A DNA stretch of 64,000 nt. It comes from Nioella aestuarii. GTDB taxonomy: Bacteria > Pseudomonadota > Alphaproteobacteria > Rhodobacterales > Rhodobacteraceae. The stretch lies in contig NZ_JBPBBA010000008.1 in NCBI RefSeq assembly GCF_050896395.1, forward strand, positions 50,772-114,771. The letters are read 5' to 3'. The translations under genes were made by a program, and so were the position numbers. Below the pieces are notes generated by a model. The model did no database searches, was not told the origin of the DNA, and saw nothing but the letters and a program-made list of their open reading frames with translations. Shown here one piece after another: positions 51,691 to 60,448 of the stretch; within the stretch, counting starts at the first letter, position 1, and the number at the start of each line of letters is the position of its first letter.

Positions 51691-52551
51691 CTAGGCCACT
51701 TGCGGGGCATAGCGTTGGGCGGAAATTTCCTGAAAACACGAGGAAATCCATAAGATCATATCCTGAATTGCGGTGTCTGACTTTCTGGAAGAATGATAGG
51801 CAAGCCAGATCTCAACTGAGATTGGGTCTTCGTCCGGCTCCAGCGGGATGAAATTGTCATCTTCGCGGGCCAGAAGTTCGGGAAGCGGGGCCATCATCCG
51901 CGTGGATTGCGCCAGGTGAAAGAGTTGAGCGATCTGAGTCGTTCTGAGAGAGGGGGCGCTCTGGAAATAATCCAGGGCGTGCCGCATGGGTGGGAAATCA
52001 TTGAACTCTTCGGTTAACCCCGCCCAGGCCATGCGGTCCTTGGACAGCTTGTGGCGATACAGACGGAAGGTCAATTCACCGATCCGGCGCGTGATCAGCC
52101 GCCCGTGTTCCGGTTGGCCTGCGCGCAGCATAATATCCATGTCTCCAAGGCCCACCCCATTGGCTCTATCATGTAGTTCAATGGAGTATTTCGGATGATT
52201 TTCAATGCTTTCCGTGATTCGTGGAGCCAGAATATTTGACGTCACGAATGGCGGAGCACCGATGCGCAGACGGGCCGACACGGCAGCGTTGGTTCTGGCT
52301 TTAATGCGCCGCTCTTCGTTTAGCATCGCGCCTTCGAACGTTTCCACAACTTCGAGCAATCCGACGACGGCGGGGTTCAATTTCCATATACCAGCTGACT
52401 TGATGAACAGTGGCATCCCTATTTTCTCACCAAGCCGTTCGATCCGCCGCGAAACAGTCGCGACATTGGTGCCAAGGATCTTTGCGGCCGCACTCATCGT
52501 TCCGGTTCGGTTAACGGCCAATGCAAATTTTAGATCGTCCCAGTTTTGCAA
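51691..52551 (-). CDS. LysR-family transcriptional regulator
   Basis: A 286-residue regulator. The winged helix is NWDDLKFALAVNRTGTMSAA then GTNVATVSRRIERLGEKIGM. The effector part starts near 95 (ARLRIGAPPFVTSNILAPRI) and carries MLRAGQPEHGRLITRRIGEL. It is encoded between DoxX-like copies A and B on the same strand, so it may co-regulate them. It starts at a TTG after AGGAAGGACCAAGG; no ATG is available near the homology start. Confidence 0.83.
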   Translation of the reverse strand: MQNWDDLKFALAVNRTGTMSAAAKILGTNVATVSRRIERLGEKIGMPLFIKSAGIWKLNPAVVGLLEVVETFEGAMLNEERRIKARTNAAVSARLRIGAPPFVTSNILAPRITESIENHPKYSIELHDRANGVGLGDMDIMLRAGQPEHGRLITRRIGELTFRLYRHKLSKDRMAWAGLTEEFNDFPPMRHALDYFQSAPSLRTTQIAQLFHLAQSTRMMAPLPELLAREDDNFIPLEPDEDPISVEIWLAYHSSRKSDTAIQDMILWISSCFQEISAQRYAPQVA

Positions 52552-52636
52552 CCTTGGTCCTTCCTATTCAGCAAGGAATCTTCGATCAAACTAAGTTAAT
52601 ATTAACATAGTTTAATGTAGGGTGCAGATAAATATG

Positions 52637-52666
52637 AAAAAAGGGCAATCGCAATAGCGATTGCCC
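52637..52666 (-). terminator. terminator downstream of DoxX-like copy B
   Basis: GGGCAATCGC and GCGATTGCCC form a perfect ten-base stem with a four-base loop; on the minus strand six T residues follow. It lies 22-51 bases after the copy B stop. Confidence 0.85.
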
Positions 52667-52687
52667 CTTGATCTAAAATATTTTTTT

Positions 52688-53116
52688 TTAGACAGCGTGG
52701 TGCGCTTCTTCTCGTCCACCGCTGGAAAGATTAAGGGATTCCCGAACTTCATAAAGCGTGTAGCGCCCACCACCGTACAGAATGAGTGGCACAGAGAAGA
52801 CCGAGACCAGAGTGATCTTGACCGCCAGGGCCGGGTCACCAGTGGGATTGGTCATGATTGCGGGCAGAACCAGCAGTGCCATTGCCATGGCAGCCACCAT
52901 CGAGGTGCGGATGCCAAGGATCAGCCAGAAGCTAAGCACAAAGTACAGAGCGGCCAGGGCGGCGGAGTGGAACTCCAGCCCTTCCATGCCGCCGACCACT
53001 GTCGGGATGTTGCAATCGCGAAGTTGTGGGACCAGGCCAATGGCGGCCTCGATCATAAGGGTCGCCGAGAGGCAGACCCGGAAGTTCAGTCTCAGCCATT
53101 CGGTAAGGTTGGTCAT
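52688..53116 (-). CDS. small DoxX-like membrane protein, copy B
   Basis: A 142-residue protein with four spans (FRVCLSATLMIEAAIGLVPQ, HSAALAALYFVLSFWLILGI, MVAAMAMALLVLPAIM, VKITLVSVFSVPLILYGGGR). The end LILYGGGRYTLYEVR parallels LILGGGRFAIYRRG in copy A. The N-terminus MTNLTEWLRLNF is soluble. Its ribosome site is weak (AGAGCAC). It is followed by a clean terminator, so it is its own transcript. The function is unknown. Confidence 0.7.
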   Translation of the reverse strand: MTNLTEWLRLNFRVCLSATLMIEAAIGLVPQLRDCNIPTVVGGMEGLEFHSAALAALYFVLSFWLILGIRTSMVAAMAMALLVLPAIMTNPTGDPALAVKITLVSVFSVPLILYGGGRYTLYEVRESLNLSSGGREEAHHAV

Positions 53117-53379
53117 GTGCTCTGTCTCGTTAAGGTAAATCGCTCGTTAACTACAGTCTCCGCTGCAAATGGGGCAGGACAAGGCCGATGACGGGGAACC
53201 TTCGGGGTCTTTTACAAGCTATTCAGGCATCAGTACGGACAACAGCACATCATTGTTCTCTATTTGGCAACTTGGCCTAACTTTTTAGACAGGTCTGTGC
53301 CACATTTGCGAAGGAAGTCGTTTCCAAATCTGGGGATTGTTCACCCGCGTGATCGGCATCAGGCCGTGATCTTGGTAGA
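53117..53379. other. intergenic region without a supported gene
   Basis: About 260 bases upstream of DoxX-like copy B. It should hold that gene's promoter (minus strand). A direct GTTAA pair at 53130-53152 is the only visible word; I see no gene here. Confidence 0.5.
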
Positions 53380-53418
53380 AAAGAAAACGCCGCGTCCTTA
53401 TCAAAAGGGACGCGGCGC
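53380..53418 (-). terminator. terminator downstream of DoxX-like copy C
   Basis: CGCCGCGTCC and GGACGCGGCG form a perfect ten-base stem; on the minus strand TTTTCTTTT follows. It lies 27 bases after the copy C stop. Confidence 0.88.
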
Positions 53419-53444
53419 TTGGGCACCCTCTCTGGAGCAGGGGG

Positions 53445-54038
53445 TCAGCCAGTTGCAGCGAAGTCAGAGAATATGTTGTCGACCGCGTCGGGCAGGTTCG
53501 CGGCCAGCTTGCGGCGGCTCACAAAGTTCACCACAGGCGCTTCTGCGACAGGTGCAGGGCGGGCCACGGCCTTGGCTGCGGGGCGGGCGCGGTGCGGGTG
53601 GTCGGTGGGGGTAATCCGGCGCGGCGTCACCTTGCGGCGAATGGCGCTGCGCATCCGGTGATCCCGCGGCGCGTTTTCGGCATAGGTCAGCATCAGCGCC
53701 GCGATCAGCACGAGGTCACGCCAGAAGGTTCCCAGCTCATCCGCCACGCCAAGTTCAATCATTTGCAGATAGCTGGCAAACAGCGTCATCAAGCCCAGGA
53801 CAAGCGCAGCCGGGCGCATATACAGGCCGATCATGACCAGAAAGGCGAGGGCGAAGACCAGCATTGCCGACAGCGGCTCGGCCACATGGGCGGGCAGGAC
53901 TTGCTCGGCCAGGATGGTCAGGTTGGTGCCAGGGATTAGATTTAGCCCAACGGCCAGAAAGTACGATGCGATGACGATCCGCAACAGGTTTTGCGCAGTG
54001 GCATTCAGCGTGATGCGTTCGGCGCTTGAATTGGTCAT
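53445..54038 (-). CDS. DoxX-like membrane protein, copy C, with basic C-terminal tail
   Basis: A 197-residue protein. Residues 15-115 hold four spans of a DoxX/DUF-like unit (LRIVIASYFLAVGLNLIPGT, PLSAMLVFALAFLVMIGLYM, RPAALVLGLMTLFASYLQMI, FWRDLVLIAALMLTYAENAP). Residues 120-197 are a basic, Pro/Ala-rich cytoplasmic tail ending VNFVSRRKLAANLPDAVDNI and FSDFAATG. The GLYMRPAAL motif is typical of DoxX. The ATG at 54038 is used. A terminator ends it. Role unknown. Confidence 0.75.
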   Translation of the reverse strand: MTNSSAERITLNATAQNLLRIVIASYFLAVGLNLIPGTNLTILAEQVLPAHVAEPLSAMLVFALAFLVMIGLYMRPAALVLGLMTLFASYLQMIELGVADELGTFWRDLVLIAALMLTYAENAPRDHRMRSAIRRKVTPRRITPTDHPHRARPAAKAVARPAPVAEAPVVNFVSRRKLAANLPDAVDNIFSDFAATG

Positions 54039-54224
54039 GACCAAAGTCTTCTCTGCTTGGCAGCCTTGCAGACTGGCGTGCGCCCCCCGGCGTGTCGCCC
54101 CAGTGGGACCAATCTGGGTCTGAATTCTGGCAGTATTATTATGTATTTGAGGAAAAGGCGGTGCATTCACGCGGCAGGTCTGGGGCGCAAATGCGGCCGG
54201 ACTGTGGCCCAGTATGAAAACACA

Positions 54225-54254
54225 ACCGCCGCTGGCAGATCTGCCCGCGGCGGT
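54225..54254 (-). terminator. strong hairpin downstream of the VOC/DoxX-remnant unit
   Basis: ACCGCCGC and GCGGCGGT enclose the inner palindrome GGCAGATCTGCC, giving a stem of about 13 pairs with one mismatch. On the minus strand TTGTGTTTTC follows. It lies 24 bases after the stop of the remnant at 54278. Confidence 0.8.
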
Positions 54255-54277
54255 GAGGGGTAACCAATGTGACGAAT

Positions 54278-54436
54278 TCAGGCGAGCGCTGCCCGCGAAA
54301 GACGTTTATCGACCGAGAACGCCCCAGCACCATGCGCAACGAGGGCGAGGCCCGCAATGATCATGTCCACAAAAAGGGCCTGTTCCTCAATGCGCAAAAC
54401 CGCCCGTCTATGCGCCGGTTCTATGCGTTCCAGCGC
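54278..54436 (-). pseudogene. remnant of a DoxX-type C-terminus
   Basis: Directly after the TAG of the VOC gene, in the same frame, 52 codons remain open: ALERIEPAHRRAVLRIEEQA, LFVDMIIAGLALVAHGAGAF, SVDKRLSRAALA, stop. The span followed by GAGAFSVD matches the DoxX ending (hydrophobic span, GxG-x-x-S-x-D). There is no start codon with a ribosome site and no N-terminal part. It may be a decayed gene, or rarely a read-through extension of the VOC protein. Confidence 0.45.
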
Positions 54437-54823
54437 CTAACTTGGCTCGATCAGATCCCACCGGTTGCCATAGAGATCACGAAAAACGGCGACGGTTCCA
54501 TATGTCTCGTGTCTCGGTTCTTCCTCGAACACCACACTGGCGGCCAGCATCTGCACACGACTGGCCTCGAAATCGTCGGTGTGCAGGAAATAGCCCACGC
54601 GCCCGCCTGCGTGATGGCCAATGGCGCCCACCTGATCATCCACTGCGCGCGCGATTAGAAACTGGGTTGCTGCAGTGCTGTCTGGGGCCATCCGCACCCA
54701 TCTTTTGCCGCCACCCATATCGGTGTCTTCCAGAAGGACCCAGCCAAGTGCGTCCTGAAACCAGGCAATGGCCTCATCATAGTCACGCGCCAGATAGGCC
54801 ACGAGCGCCAGCCGATTTGTCAT
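54437..54823 (-). CDS. VOC family (glyoxalase-like) protein
   Basis: A 128-residue VOC module: LALVAYLARDYDEAIAWFQD, ALGWVLLEDTDMGGGKRWVR, GGRVGYFLHTDDFEASRVQM, then FRDLYGNRWDLIEPS. YGNRWDL is the classic terminal strand with a metal-ligand glutamate just after. The substrate is unknown. Its start overlaps the stop of the 84-residue gene (ATGA), so it is in the gyrA-side operon. The in-frame remnant after its TAG is noted separately. Confidence 0.85.
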   Translation of the reverse strand: MTNRLALVAYLARDYDEAIAWFQDALGWVLLEDTDMGGGKRWVRMAPDSTAATQFLIARAVDDQVGAIGHHAGGRVGYFLHTDDFEASRVQMLAASVVFEEEPRHETYGTVAVFRDLYGNRWDLIEPS

Positions 54824-55074
54824 CCCTTGCGTTCCAGTGCCGTGGCGATGCGATCCAGCAGGGCATTCTGTTCGCGCAGCAGGGCATGATGCGCTTCCTG
54901 CTGCTCGATCTGCCGGGTCTGGTTGGAGGTGACCTTCTCGGTCTCAGCCGTATGACGCGCCAGATAGTCCTGATAGCGGCCCGATTGATAGCGGGCCAGC
55001 GGGATCATCGCCAGGATGACCGCCCCTCCAAACAGGAAGAGCGGAATCCAATCATACATCGGCATCTGCTGCAT
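54820..55074 (-). CDS. small membrane-anchored coiled-coil protein (84 aa)
   Basis: An 84-residue protein. One N-terminal span (YDWIPLFLFGGAVILAMIPL) is followed by a charged helix (SGRYQDYLARHTAETEKVTS, NQTRQIEQQEAHHALLREQN, ALLDRIATALERK) with heptad spacing, so a membrane-anchored coiled coil. Several ATGs are possible (55083, 55074, 55065, 55059); I chose 55074 because GAGGACG precedes it. All but the last overlap the gyrA end; translation is probably coupled. Function unknown. Confidence 0.65.
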   Translation of the reverse strand: MQQMPMYDWIPLFLFGGAVILAMIPLARYQSGRYQDYLARHTAETEKVTSNQTRQIEQQEAHHALLREQNALLDRIATALERKG

Positions 55075-57796
55075 CGTCCTCATCGCTTTGTTCGGCGATC
55101 CAGGCGACCGAGACGACCTCTTCGCCCTTGGCGGTGTCGAAGACCTTCACCCCACCAGCAGAGCGTGATCGGAACGAGATCCCGTCAACCGGGCAACGGA
55201 TCGACTGACCCTTGGAAGTCGCCAGCATGATCTGATCGCTGATATCGACCGGGAAGCAGGCCACCAGGGCCCCGCCACGCATCGCCTTGTCCATCGCAGC
55301 GACGCCCTGACCGCCACGGCCCCGCACCGGGTAGTCATGCGACGAGGACAGCTTGCCCGATCCCTTTGCGGTGATCGTCAGGATCAGATCCTCGGCGGCC
55401 GACATCTCTGCATATTTTTCCGGGCTCAGCGCCGTATCTGCCACGGTCTCTTCGTCGCTGTCCTCGGCTTCTTCGGTCACGCCCGCCACGGCACGGCGCA
55501 TCTTTAGATAGGCCGCACGGTCTTCGGCACTGGCCTCGAAATGGCGGATCACGGCCATGGACACCACGGTTGCGCCATCAGGCAGGCGAATGCCCCGGAC
55601 ACCGGTGGAATCGCGGCCCTTGAAGACGCGAACATCGGTGGTGCGAAAACGGATCGCACGGCCCGCATCGGTGACGAGCATGACATCGTCGTCCTCGGTG
55701 CAGATGCGCGCGTTCACCATGCTGACGGACCCGTCCTCGGGCAGTTTCATGGCGATCTTGCCGTTCGAACGAACATTGGCGAAATCCGAAAGCTGGTTGC
55801 GCCGGACATCGCCCGCCGTGGTGGCGAAGACGATCTGCAATTCGTCCCAGTGGTCCTCGTCCCGGTCAATGGGTAGCACAGCGGCCACGGATACGCCGGT
55901 GGGGATGGGCAGGATGTTGACGATTGCCTTGCCCTTGGACGTACGTCCGCCTTGGGGCAGGCGCCATGTCTTCAGCTTGTAGACCATCCCGTCAGTGGTG
56001 AAGAACAGAAGCGGCGTGTGGGTGTTGGCGACGAACAGGTTGGTGACAACGTCATCTTCCTTCAGCTCACCACCCGACAGCCCCTTGCCGCCGCGCTTTT
56101 GCGCCCGGAAATCGGCCAGCGGCGTGCGCTTGATATAGCCGCCCGAGGTTACGGTCACGACCATGTCTTCGCGTTCGATCAGGTCTTCGTCGTCCATGTC
56201 GCCGGACCATTCGACGATCTCTGTCCGGCGCGGCACGGCAAACTGTTCGCGTACTTCTGCCAGCTCGTCCGAGATGATCTGCATGATCCGTTCACGGCTG
56301 GCGAGGATGGCGAGGTAGTCCTTGATCTTGGCGGCGAGCTCTTGCAGCTCGTCGGTGACTTCCTTCACCCCGATCTGTGTCAGGCGCTGAAGGCGCAATT
56401 CCAGGATCGCACGGGCCTGCGTCTCAGACAGGTTATACGTCCCGTCATCGTTCATTGTGTGGGTCGGGTCGTCGATCAGCCGGATGTAATCAGCGATCTC
56501 ACCAGCGGGCCAGCGCCGCGTCATCAGCTTTTCGCGCGCTTCGGCGGCGTCGGCGGATTGACGGATGGTGGCCACGACCTCATCGACATTGCTGACGGCC
56601 ACGGCCAGGCCGCACAGGATATGCGACCGTTCACGCGCCTTGCGCAGCTCATAGGCGGTGCGCCGGGCGACCACGTCTTCGCGGAAATCCAGGAACGACG
56701 TCAGGAACCGGCGCAGGGTCAGCTGCTCCGGCCGTCCGCCATTCAGCGCCAGCATGTTGCAGCCAAAATGGGTCTGCATCTGGGTAAAGCGGAACAGCTG
56801 GTTCAACACCACCTCGGGCGTTGCGTCGCGTTTCAGCTCGATCACCACGCGCACGCCGATCCGGTCGCTTTCGTCCTGAACGGCGGAAATGCCCTCCAGC
56901 TTTTTCTCACGTACAAGATCGGCGATCTTTTCGATCATCGAGGCCTTGTTGACCTGATAGGGGATCTCGTCGAGCACGATGGCATAGCGGTCCTTGCGGA
57001 TCTCCTCGACCCTTGTCTTGGCGCGGATGACGACGCTGCCGCGCCCTTCCAGATAGGCCTTTCGCGCGCCGGTGCGTCCCAGGATGATCCCGCCTGTGGG
57101 GAAATCCGGGGCGGGGACGTATTCCATCAGCTCTTCGCTGCTGAGGTCGGGGTTCACGATCAGCGCCTGACAGGCGTCGATCACTTCGCCCAGATTGTGC
57201 GGGGGAATGTTGGTGGCCATGCCAACGGCAATCCCGCCGGCGCCATTGACCAGCATATTCGGAAAGCGAGAGGGCAGAACCGTCGGTTCCCGGTCCTTTC
57301 CGTCATAGTTGTCCTGGAAATCGACAGTGTCCTTGTCGATATCGGCCAGCATGAACGCGGCGGGCTTGTCCATCCGCACTTCGGTATAGCGCATCGCCGC
57401 CGGGTTATCCCCGTCCATGGAGCCGAAGTTGCCCTGACCATCCAAAAGCGGCAGCGACATCGAGAAGTCCTGCGCCATCCGCACCAGCGCGTCATAGATC
57501 GCGCTGTCGCCATGGGGGTGGTACTTACCCATCACATCACCCACGGGACGGGCCGATTTGCGGTAGGCCTTGTCGTGGCTGTTGTTGGTTTCATGCATCG
57601 CATAGAGGATGCGCCGGTGCACCGGTTTCAGCCCGTCGCGCAGATCGGGAATCGCGCGGGAAATGATCACGCTCATCGCATAGTCGATGAAGCTGGTCTT
57701 CATCTCCTCTGCGATTGAGATTTGGGGGCCATGGGGCACCGGCGCTTCGGGGCCGGTTTCTTCCATGTTTTCAGGGGGTTCTGGGGTGTCGGTCAC
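55052..57796 (-). CDS. gyrA: DNA gyrase subunit A
   Basis: A 914-residue type II topoisomerase subunit. The catalytic tyrosine is Tyr137 (AAMRYTEVRMDK). The quinolone region reads HPHGDSAIYDALVRMAQ, with Ser98 and Asp102 equal to E. coli Ser83 and Asp87, the susceptible forms. The GyrA box of the C-terminal pinwheel is QKRGGKGLSGG. The C-terminus is acidic (EQSDEDDAADADV). It starts at a GTG. Two small genes follow with overlaps. Confidence 0.97.
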   Translation of the reverse strand: MTDTPEPPENMEETGPEAPVPHGPQISIAEEMKTSFIDYAMSVIISRAIPDLRDGLKPVHRRILYAMHETNNSHDKAYRKSARPVGDVMGKYHPHGDSAIYDALVRMAQDFSMSLPLLDGQGNFGSMDGDNPAAMRYTEVRMDKPAAFMLADIDKDTVDFQDNYDGKDREPTVLPSRFPNMLVNGAGGIAVGMATNIPPHNLGEVIDACQALIVNPDLSSEELMEYVPAPDFPTGGIILGRTGARKAYLEGRGSVVIRAKTRVEEIRKDRYAIVLDEIPYQVNKASMIEKIADLVREKKLEGISAVQDESDRIGVRVVIELKRDATPEVVLNQLFRFTQMQTHFGCNMLALNGGRPEQLTLRRFLTSFLDFREDVVARRTAYELRKARERSHILCGLAVAVSNVDEVVATIRQSADAAEAREKLMTRRWPAGEIADYIRLIDDPTHTMNDDGTYNLSETQARAILELRLQRLTQIGVKEVTDELQELAAKIKDYLAILASRERIMQIISDELAEVREQFAVPRRTEIVEWSGDMDDEDLIEREDMVVTVTSGGYIKRTPLADFRAQKRGGKGLSGGELKEDDVVTNLFVANTHTPLLFFTTDGMVYKLKTWRLPQGGRTSKGKAIVNILPIPTGVSVAAVLPIDRDEDHWDELQIVFATTAGDVRRNQLSDFANVRSNGKIAMKLPEDGSVSMVNARICTEDDDVMLVTDAGRAIRFRTTDVRVFKGRDSTGVRGIRLPDGATVVSMAVIRHFEASAEDRAAYLKMRRAVAGVTEEAEDSDEETVADTALSPEKYAEMSAAEDLILTITAKGSGKLSSSHDYPVRGRGGQGVAAMDKAMRGGALVACFPVDISDQIMLATSKGQSIRCPVDGISFRSRSAGGVKVFDTAKGEEVVSVAWIAEQSDEDDAADADV

Positions 57797-57990
57797 GCCT
57801 GATGCTCGCTTCTGTCCGCGCGTCTATATATTGTTGTCGGGCAGTATAGAGGGCCGGGATATAGGGTGCAATGGCAATGGCCCGAGGCGGCTGGCACTCG
57901 CGCCTGTGGATGGCTAACAATCTGTTTTTGTTGATTTTTAATAAAGCTGTGGCAGCATCATTTTTAGTCAGCAACTCAGGAGGCGCGCAT

Positions 57991-58260
57991 ATGGCCCACG
58001 AAGAGACCGAATTGATGCTCAAAGGATATGGTCTGACAACCGCAGAAATGTTTTACCACATGCCCGATCACCCGCATGTGTTGAATACCTTCGTCTGGCA
58101 GGATTACGACCTGGCGCCGGACCACCCAAAACTCTTTTCCTTTATCGAGTTCTGGCAGGATGAGATCGAAGGCCCGCTGCATTCCGTCCGCTTCACGCAT
58201 CGCAAGCTGATCGGGCCGGGCGAATGGCGCAACGTCGTGGGTGAACTTACCCTTCACTAA
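57991..58260 (+). CDS. usg: Usg family protein
   Basis: An 89-residue protein: ETELMLKGYGLTTAEMFYHM, PDHPHVLNTFVWQDYDLAPD, HPKLFSFIEFWQDEIEGPLH and SVRFTHRKLIGPGEWRNVVG. This is the Usg family, a small conserved alphaproteobacterial protein first named beside trp genes; its role is not established. AGGAGG precedes the ATG at 57991. AT-rich DNA upstream (GTTTTTGTTGATTTTTAATA) should hold its promoter. It is single-gene. Confidence 0.88.
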   Translation: MAHEETELMLKGYGLTTAEMFYHMPDHPHVLNTFVWQDYDLAPDHPKLFSFIEFWQDEIEGPLHSVRFTHRKLIGPGEWRNVVGELTLH

Positions 58261-58309
58261 CAGAAAATACCCTAACTCCGTCATCAGGGCTGAATTGCCA
58301 AAGGGGAAT

Positions 58310-58330
58310 GCGGGGGGAGACACCCCCCGC
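58310..58330. terminator. hairpin between usg and ocd
   Basis: GCGGGGGG and CCCCCCGC form a perfect eight-base stem with a five-base loop between two converging genes. No T-run follows, so intrinsic termination is uncertain. Confidence 0.4.
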
Positions 58331-58360
58331 GGCTCGACGCGCGATGCGCGGCGAAATCCC

Positions 58361-59416
58361 TTACCCCTTGGCGCGTTGCAGCATCCCGAAAAGGTCGCGC
58401 GGATCATCGGGGTCGGCCAGCATGTCGAGCTGGTCGAACAGCGCTGTTCCTTCCAGCCGGTCCCGCACATAGCGAAGCGCCGAAAAATCCTCGATGGCGA
58501 AGCCCACGGAGTCAAAAAGCGTGATCTGCCGGGATGACACCCGGCCCTCGGCCTCGCCAAGAATGACCTGCCACAGCTCCGTCACCGGGTGATCTTCGTC
58601 CAGCTGCTGAATCTCGCCTTCAATGCGCGTCTGCGGTGGGTATTCCACGAAAATGGACGACCGGTGCAGGATTGCAGGCGCCAGTTCCGTCTTGCCGGGG
58701 CAGTCGCCGCCGATTGCGTTGATATGCACCCCTTCGCCAACCATGTTGTCGTTCAGGATCGTGGCATATTGCTTGTCAGCAGTGCAGGTGGTGATGATCT
58801 CTGCCCCTTCCATCGCGTCTTCGGGCGTGGTGCAAGTCACAACAGTCAGACCCTGACCGGCCAGGTTGCGCGCGGCTTTTTCAGTCGCCGCGCGGTCGAT
58901 GTCGTAAAGCCGCACGGTGTCGATCCCAACCACGGCCTTCATCGCCAGCGACTGAAACTCCGACTGCGCGCCGTTGCCGATCATCGCCATGGTCCTTGCG
59001 CCTTTCGGGGCCAGATGTTTGGCCACCATGGCCGAGGTCGCCGCGGTGCGGATCGCGGTCAGCACGGTCATTTCGCTGAGCAGCGTCGGATAGCCCGTCG
59101 CCACATCCGCCAGAAGCCCGAAAGCCGTCACAGTTTGAAGCCCGGACTTTGTATTGGTCGGGTGTCCATTCACGTATTTGAAGGCGTATTGCTCACCATC
59201 CGAGGTTGGCATCAGCTCGATCACGCCCACGGGGCTATGCGCGGCCACACGTGGCGTCTTGTCAAAGAGCGGCCAGCGGCGGAAATCTTCCTCGATATAG
59301 TCGGCCATTTCCACAAGCATCCGTTCCAGCCCGATGGAATGGACAAGTCGCATCATGTTTTCGACTGAAACGAAGGGAACGTAAGCACGATCAGAGGGTT
59401 GGGGTAGTTTGTTCAT
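58361..59416 (-). CDS. ocd: ornithine cyclodeaminase
   Basis: A 351-residue NAD-dependent enzyme that converts ornithine to proline and ammonia. Family motifs: YAFKYVNGHPTNTKSGLQTV, LLSEMTVLTAIRTAATSAMV, TMAMIGNGAQSEFQSLAMKA (NAD fold), and GVHINAIGGDCPGKTELAPA (catalytic Asp). The GDCPGKTEL word separates true OCD from the mu-crystallin-like relatives. The start overlaps the arginase stop by four bases. Together they break arginine to ornithine to proline. Confidence 0.94.
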   Translation of the reverse strand: MNKLPQPSDRAYVPFVSVENMMRLVHSIGLERMLVEMADYIEEDFRRWPLFDKTPRVAAHSPVGVIELMPTSDGEQYAFKYVNGHPTNTKSGLQTVTAFGLLADVATGYPTLLSEMTVLTAIRTAATSAMVAKHLAPKGARTMAMIGNGAQSEFQSLAMKAVVGIDTVRLYDIDRAATEKAARNLAGQGLTVVTCTTPEDAMEGAEIITTCTADKQYATILNDNMVGEGVHINAIGGDCPGKTELAPAILHRSSIFVEYPPQTRIEGEIQQLDEDHPVTELWQVILGEAEGRVSSRQITLFDSVGFAIEDFSALRYVRDRLEGTALFDQLDMLADPDDPRDLFGMLQRAKG

Positions 59417-60342
59417 GCTGCGAAACTCCTTGTGGGGCGGTCAAAGACGCGGCGGCCCATCAGCGATGCGGTCAGATCGACCATCAGTGATGCGGTGCGC
59501 CCGCGTTCGTCGAGAAACGGGTTCAGCTCAACAAGGTCGAGAGAGGTGACAAGCTCGCTGTCATGCAGAATCTCCATGACCAGATGCGCCTCGCGGAAGG
59601 TGGCGCCGCCCGGCACGGTGGTGCCCACGGCGGGCGCGATGGAAGGGTCGAGGAAGTCCACGTCGAGCGAGACATGAAGCATCCCGTTGGCCGCTTCGAC
59701 CCGTGCCAGGAAGTCACGCAAGGGGGCGGCGATGCCATGTTCGTCGATGGCGCGCATGTCGTGGCAGGTGATTTCGGTCGCCGCCAGCGCCTGCTTTTCC
59801 TCCAGATCGACGGAGCGCAGCCCGATCATGCAGACATACTCTTGCGGGACAGGTGCCTTCAGCGCCGGGAAATGGTCGAAGCCGGGCAGGCCGGTGATGT
59901 AACCCACAGGCGTGCCATGCAAATGGCCGGACCCGCTTGTTGCGGGTGTATGGAAATCGGAATGCGCATCAAGCCACAGCACGAATTGCGGGCGGCCTTG
60001 CGCTGCGGCGTATTCCGCCACACCCGCCACGGTGCCAAGCGACAGGCTGTGATCGCCCCCCAGGAAGATGGGAAAGCCGTCTTCCATCGCGTCACGAGCG
60101 GCAGGGATCAGCGCCTCCGTCCAGGCGATGGTCTCAGCTAGGGCGTGGACTTTTCCCTCTGTAGGCAGGTCTTTCAGCGGCGCTTGCAAGACGTCACCAA
60201 GGTCACGGGTTTCCAGGCCAAGCCGGATCAGTTGTTCGGCAATGCCAGCAGTGCGGAAGGCATCCGGGCCCATCAGGCAACCACGGGTGCGTTTGCCGCT
60301 ATCCACCGGGGCGCCGATCAGAAGGCAAGGTTTGGAAGTCAT
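59413..60342 (-). CDS. rocF: arginase
   Basis: A 309-residue binuclear manganese enzyme that cleaves arginine to ornithine and urea. Metal ligands are His98 (LGGDHSLSLGT), Asp125, His127, Asp129 (LWLDAHSDFHTP) and Asp227, Asp229 (SLDVDFLDPS). SGSGHLHGTPVGYITG is the substrate loop. The ATG at 60342 follows AAGGA ten bases upstream. The ocd gene overlaps its end. A divergent Lrp-type regulator lies 106 bases away. Confidence 0.95.
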   Translation of the reverse strand: MTSKPCLLIGAPVDSGKRTRGCLMGPDAFRTAGIAEQLIRLGLETRDLGDVLQAPLKDLPTEGKVHALAETIAWTEALIPAARDAMEDGFPIFLGGDHSLSLGTVAGVAEYAAAQGRPQFVLWLDAHSDFHTPATSGSGHLHGTPVGYITGLPGFDHFPALKAPVPQEYVCMIGLRSVDLEEKQALAATEITCHDMRAIDEHGIAAPLRDFLARVEAANGMLHVSLDVDFLDPSIAPAVGTTVPGGATFREAHLVMEILHDSELVTSLDLVELNPFLDERGRTASLMVDLTASLMGRRVFDRPTRSFAA

Positions 60343-60448
60343 GGTGAGTCGATCCTTGATGCGCGTTTTCCCATGGGTAGCGCCCGGATCGGATTGGACA
60401 GAAGCGGTCAGAGTGGTCATGTTGGGGAATAATTAACCAAAATGAGCA

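Noticed and set aside
55952..57718. 588-codon open frame on the plus strand
   Set aside because: It is antisense to gyrA. Its composition (His/Gln/Arg/Gly-rich) is the usual shadow of a GC-rich gene, with no ribosome site or domain.
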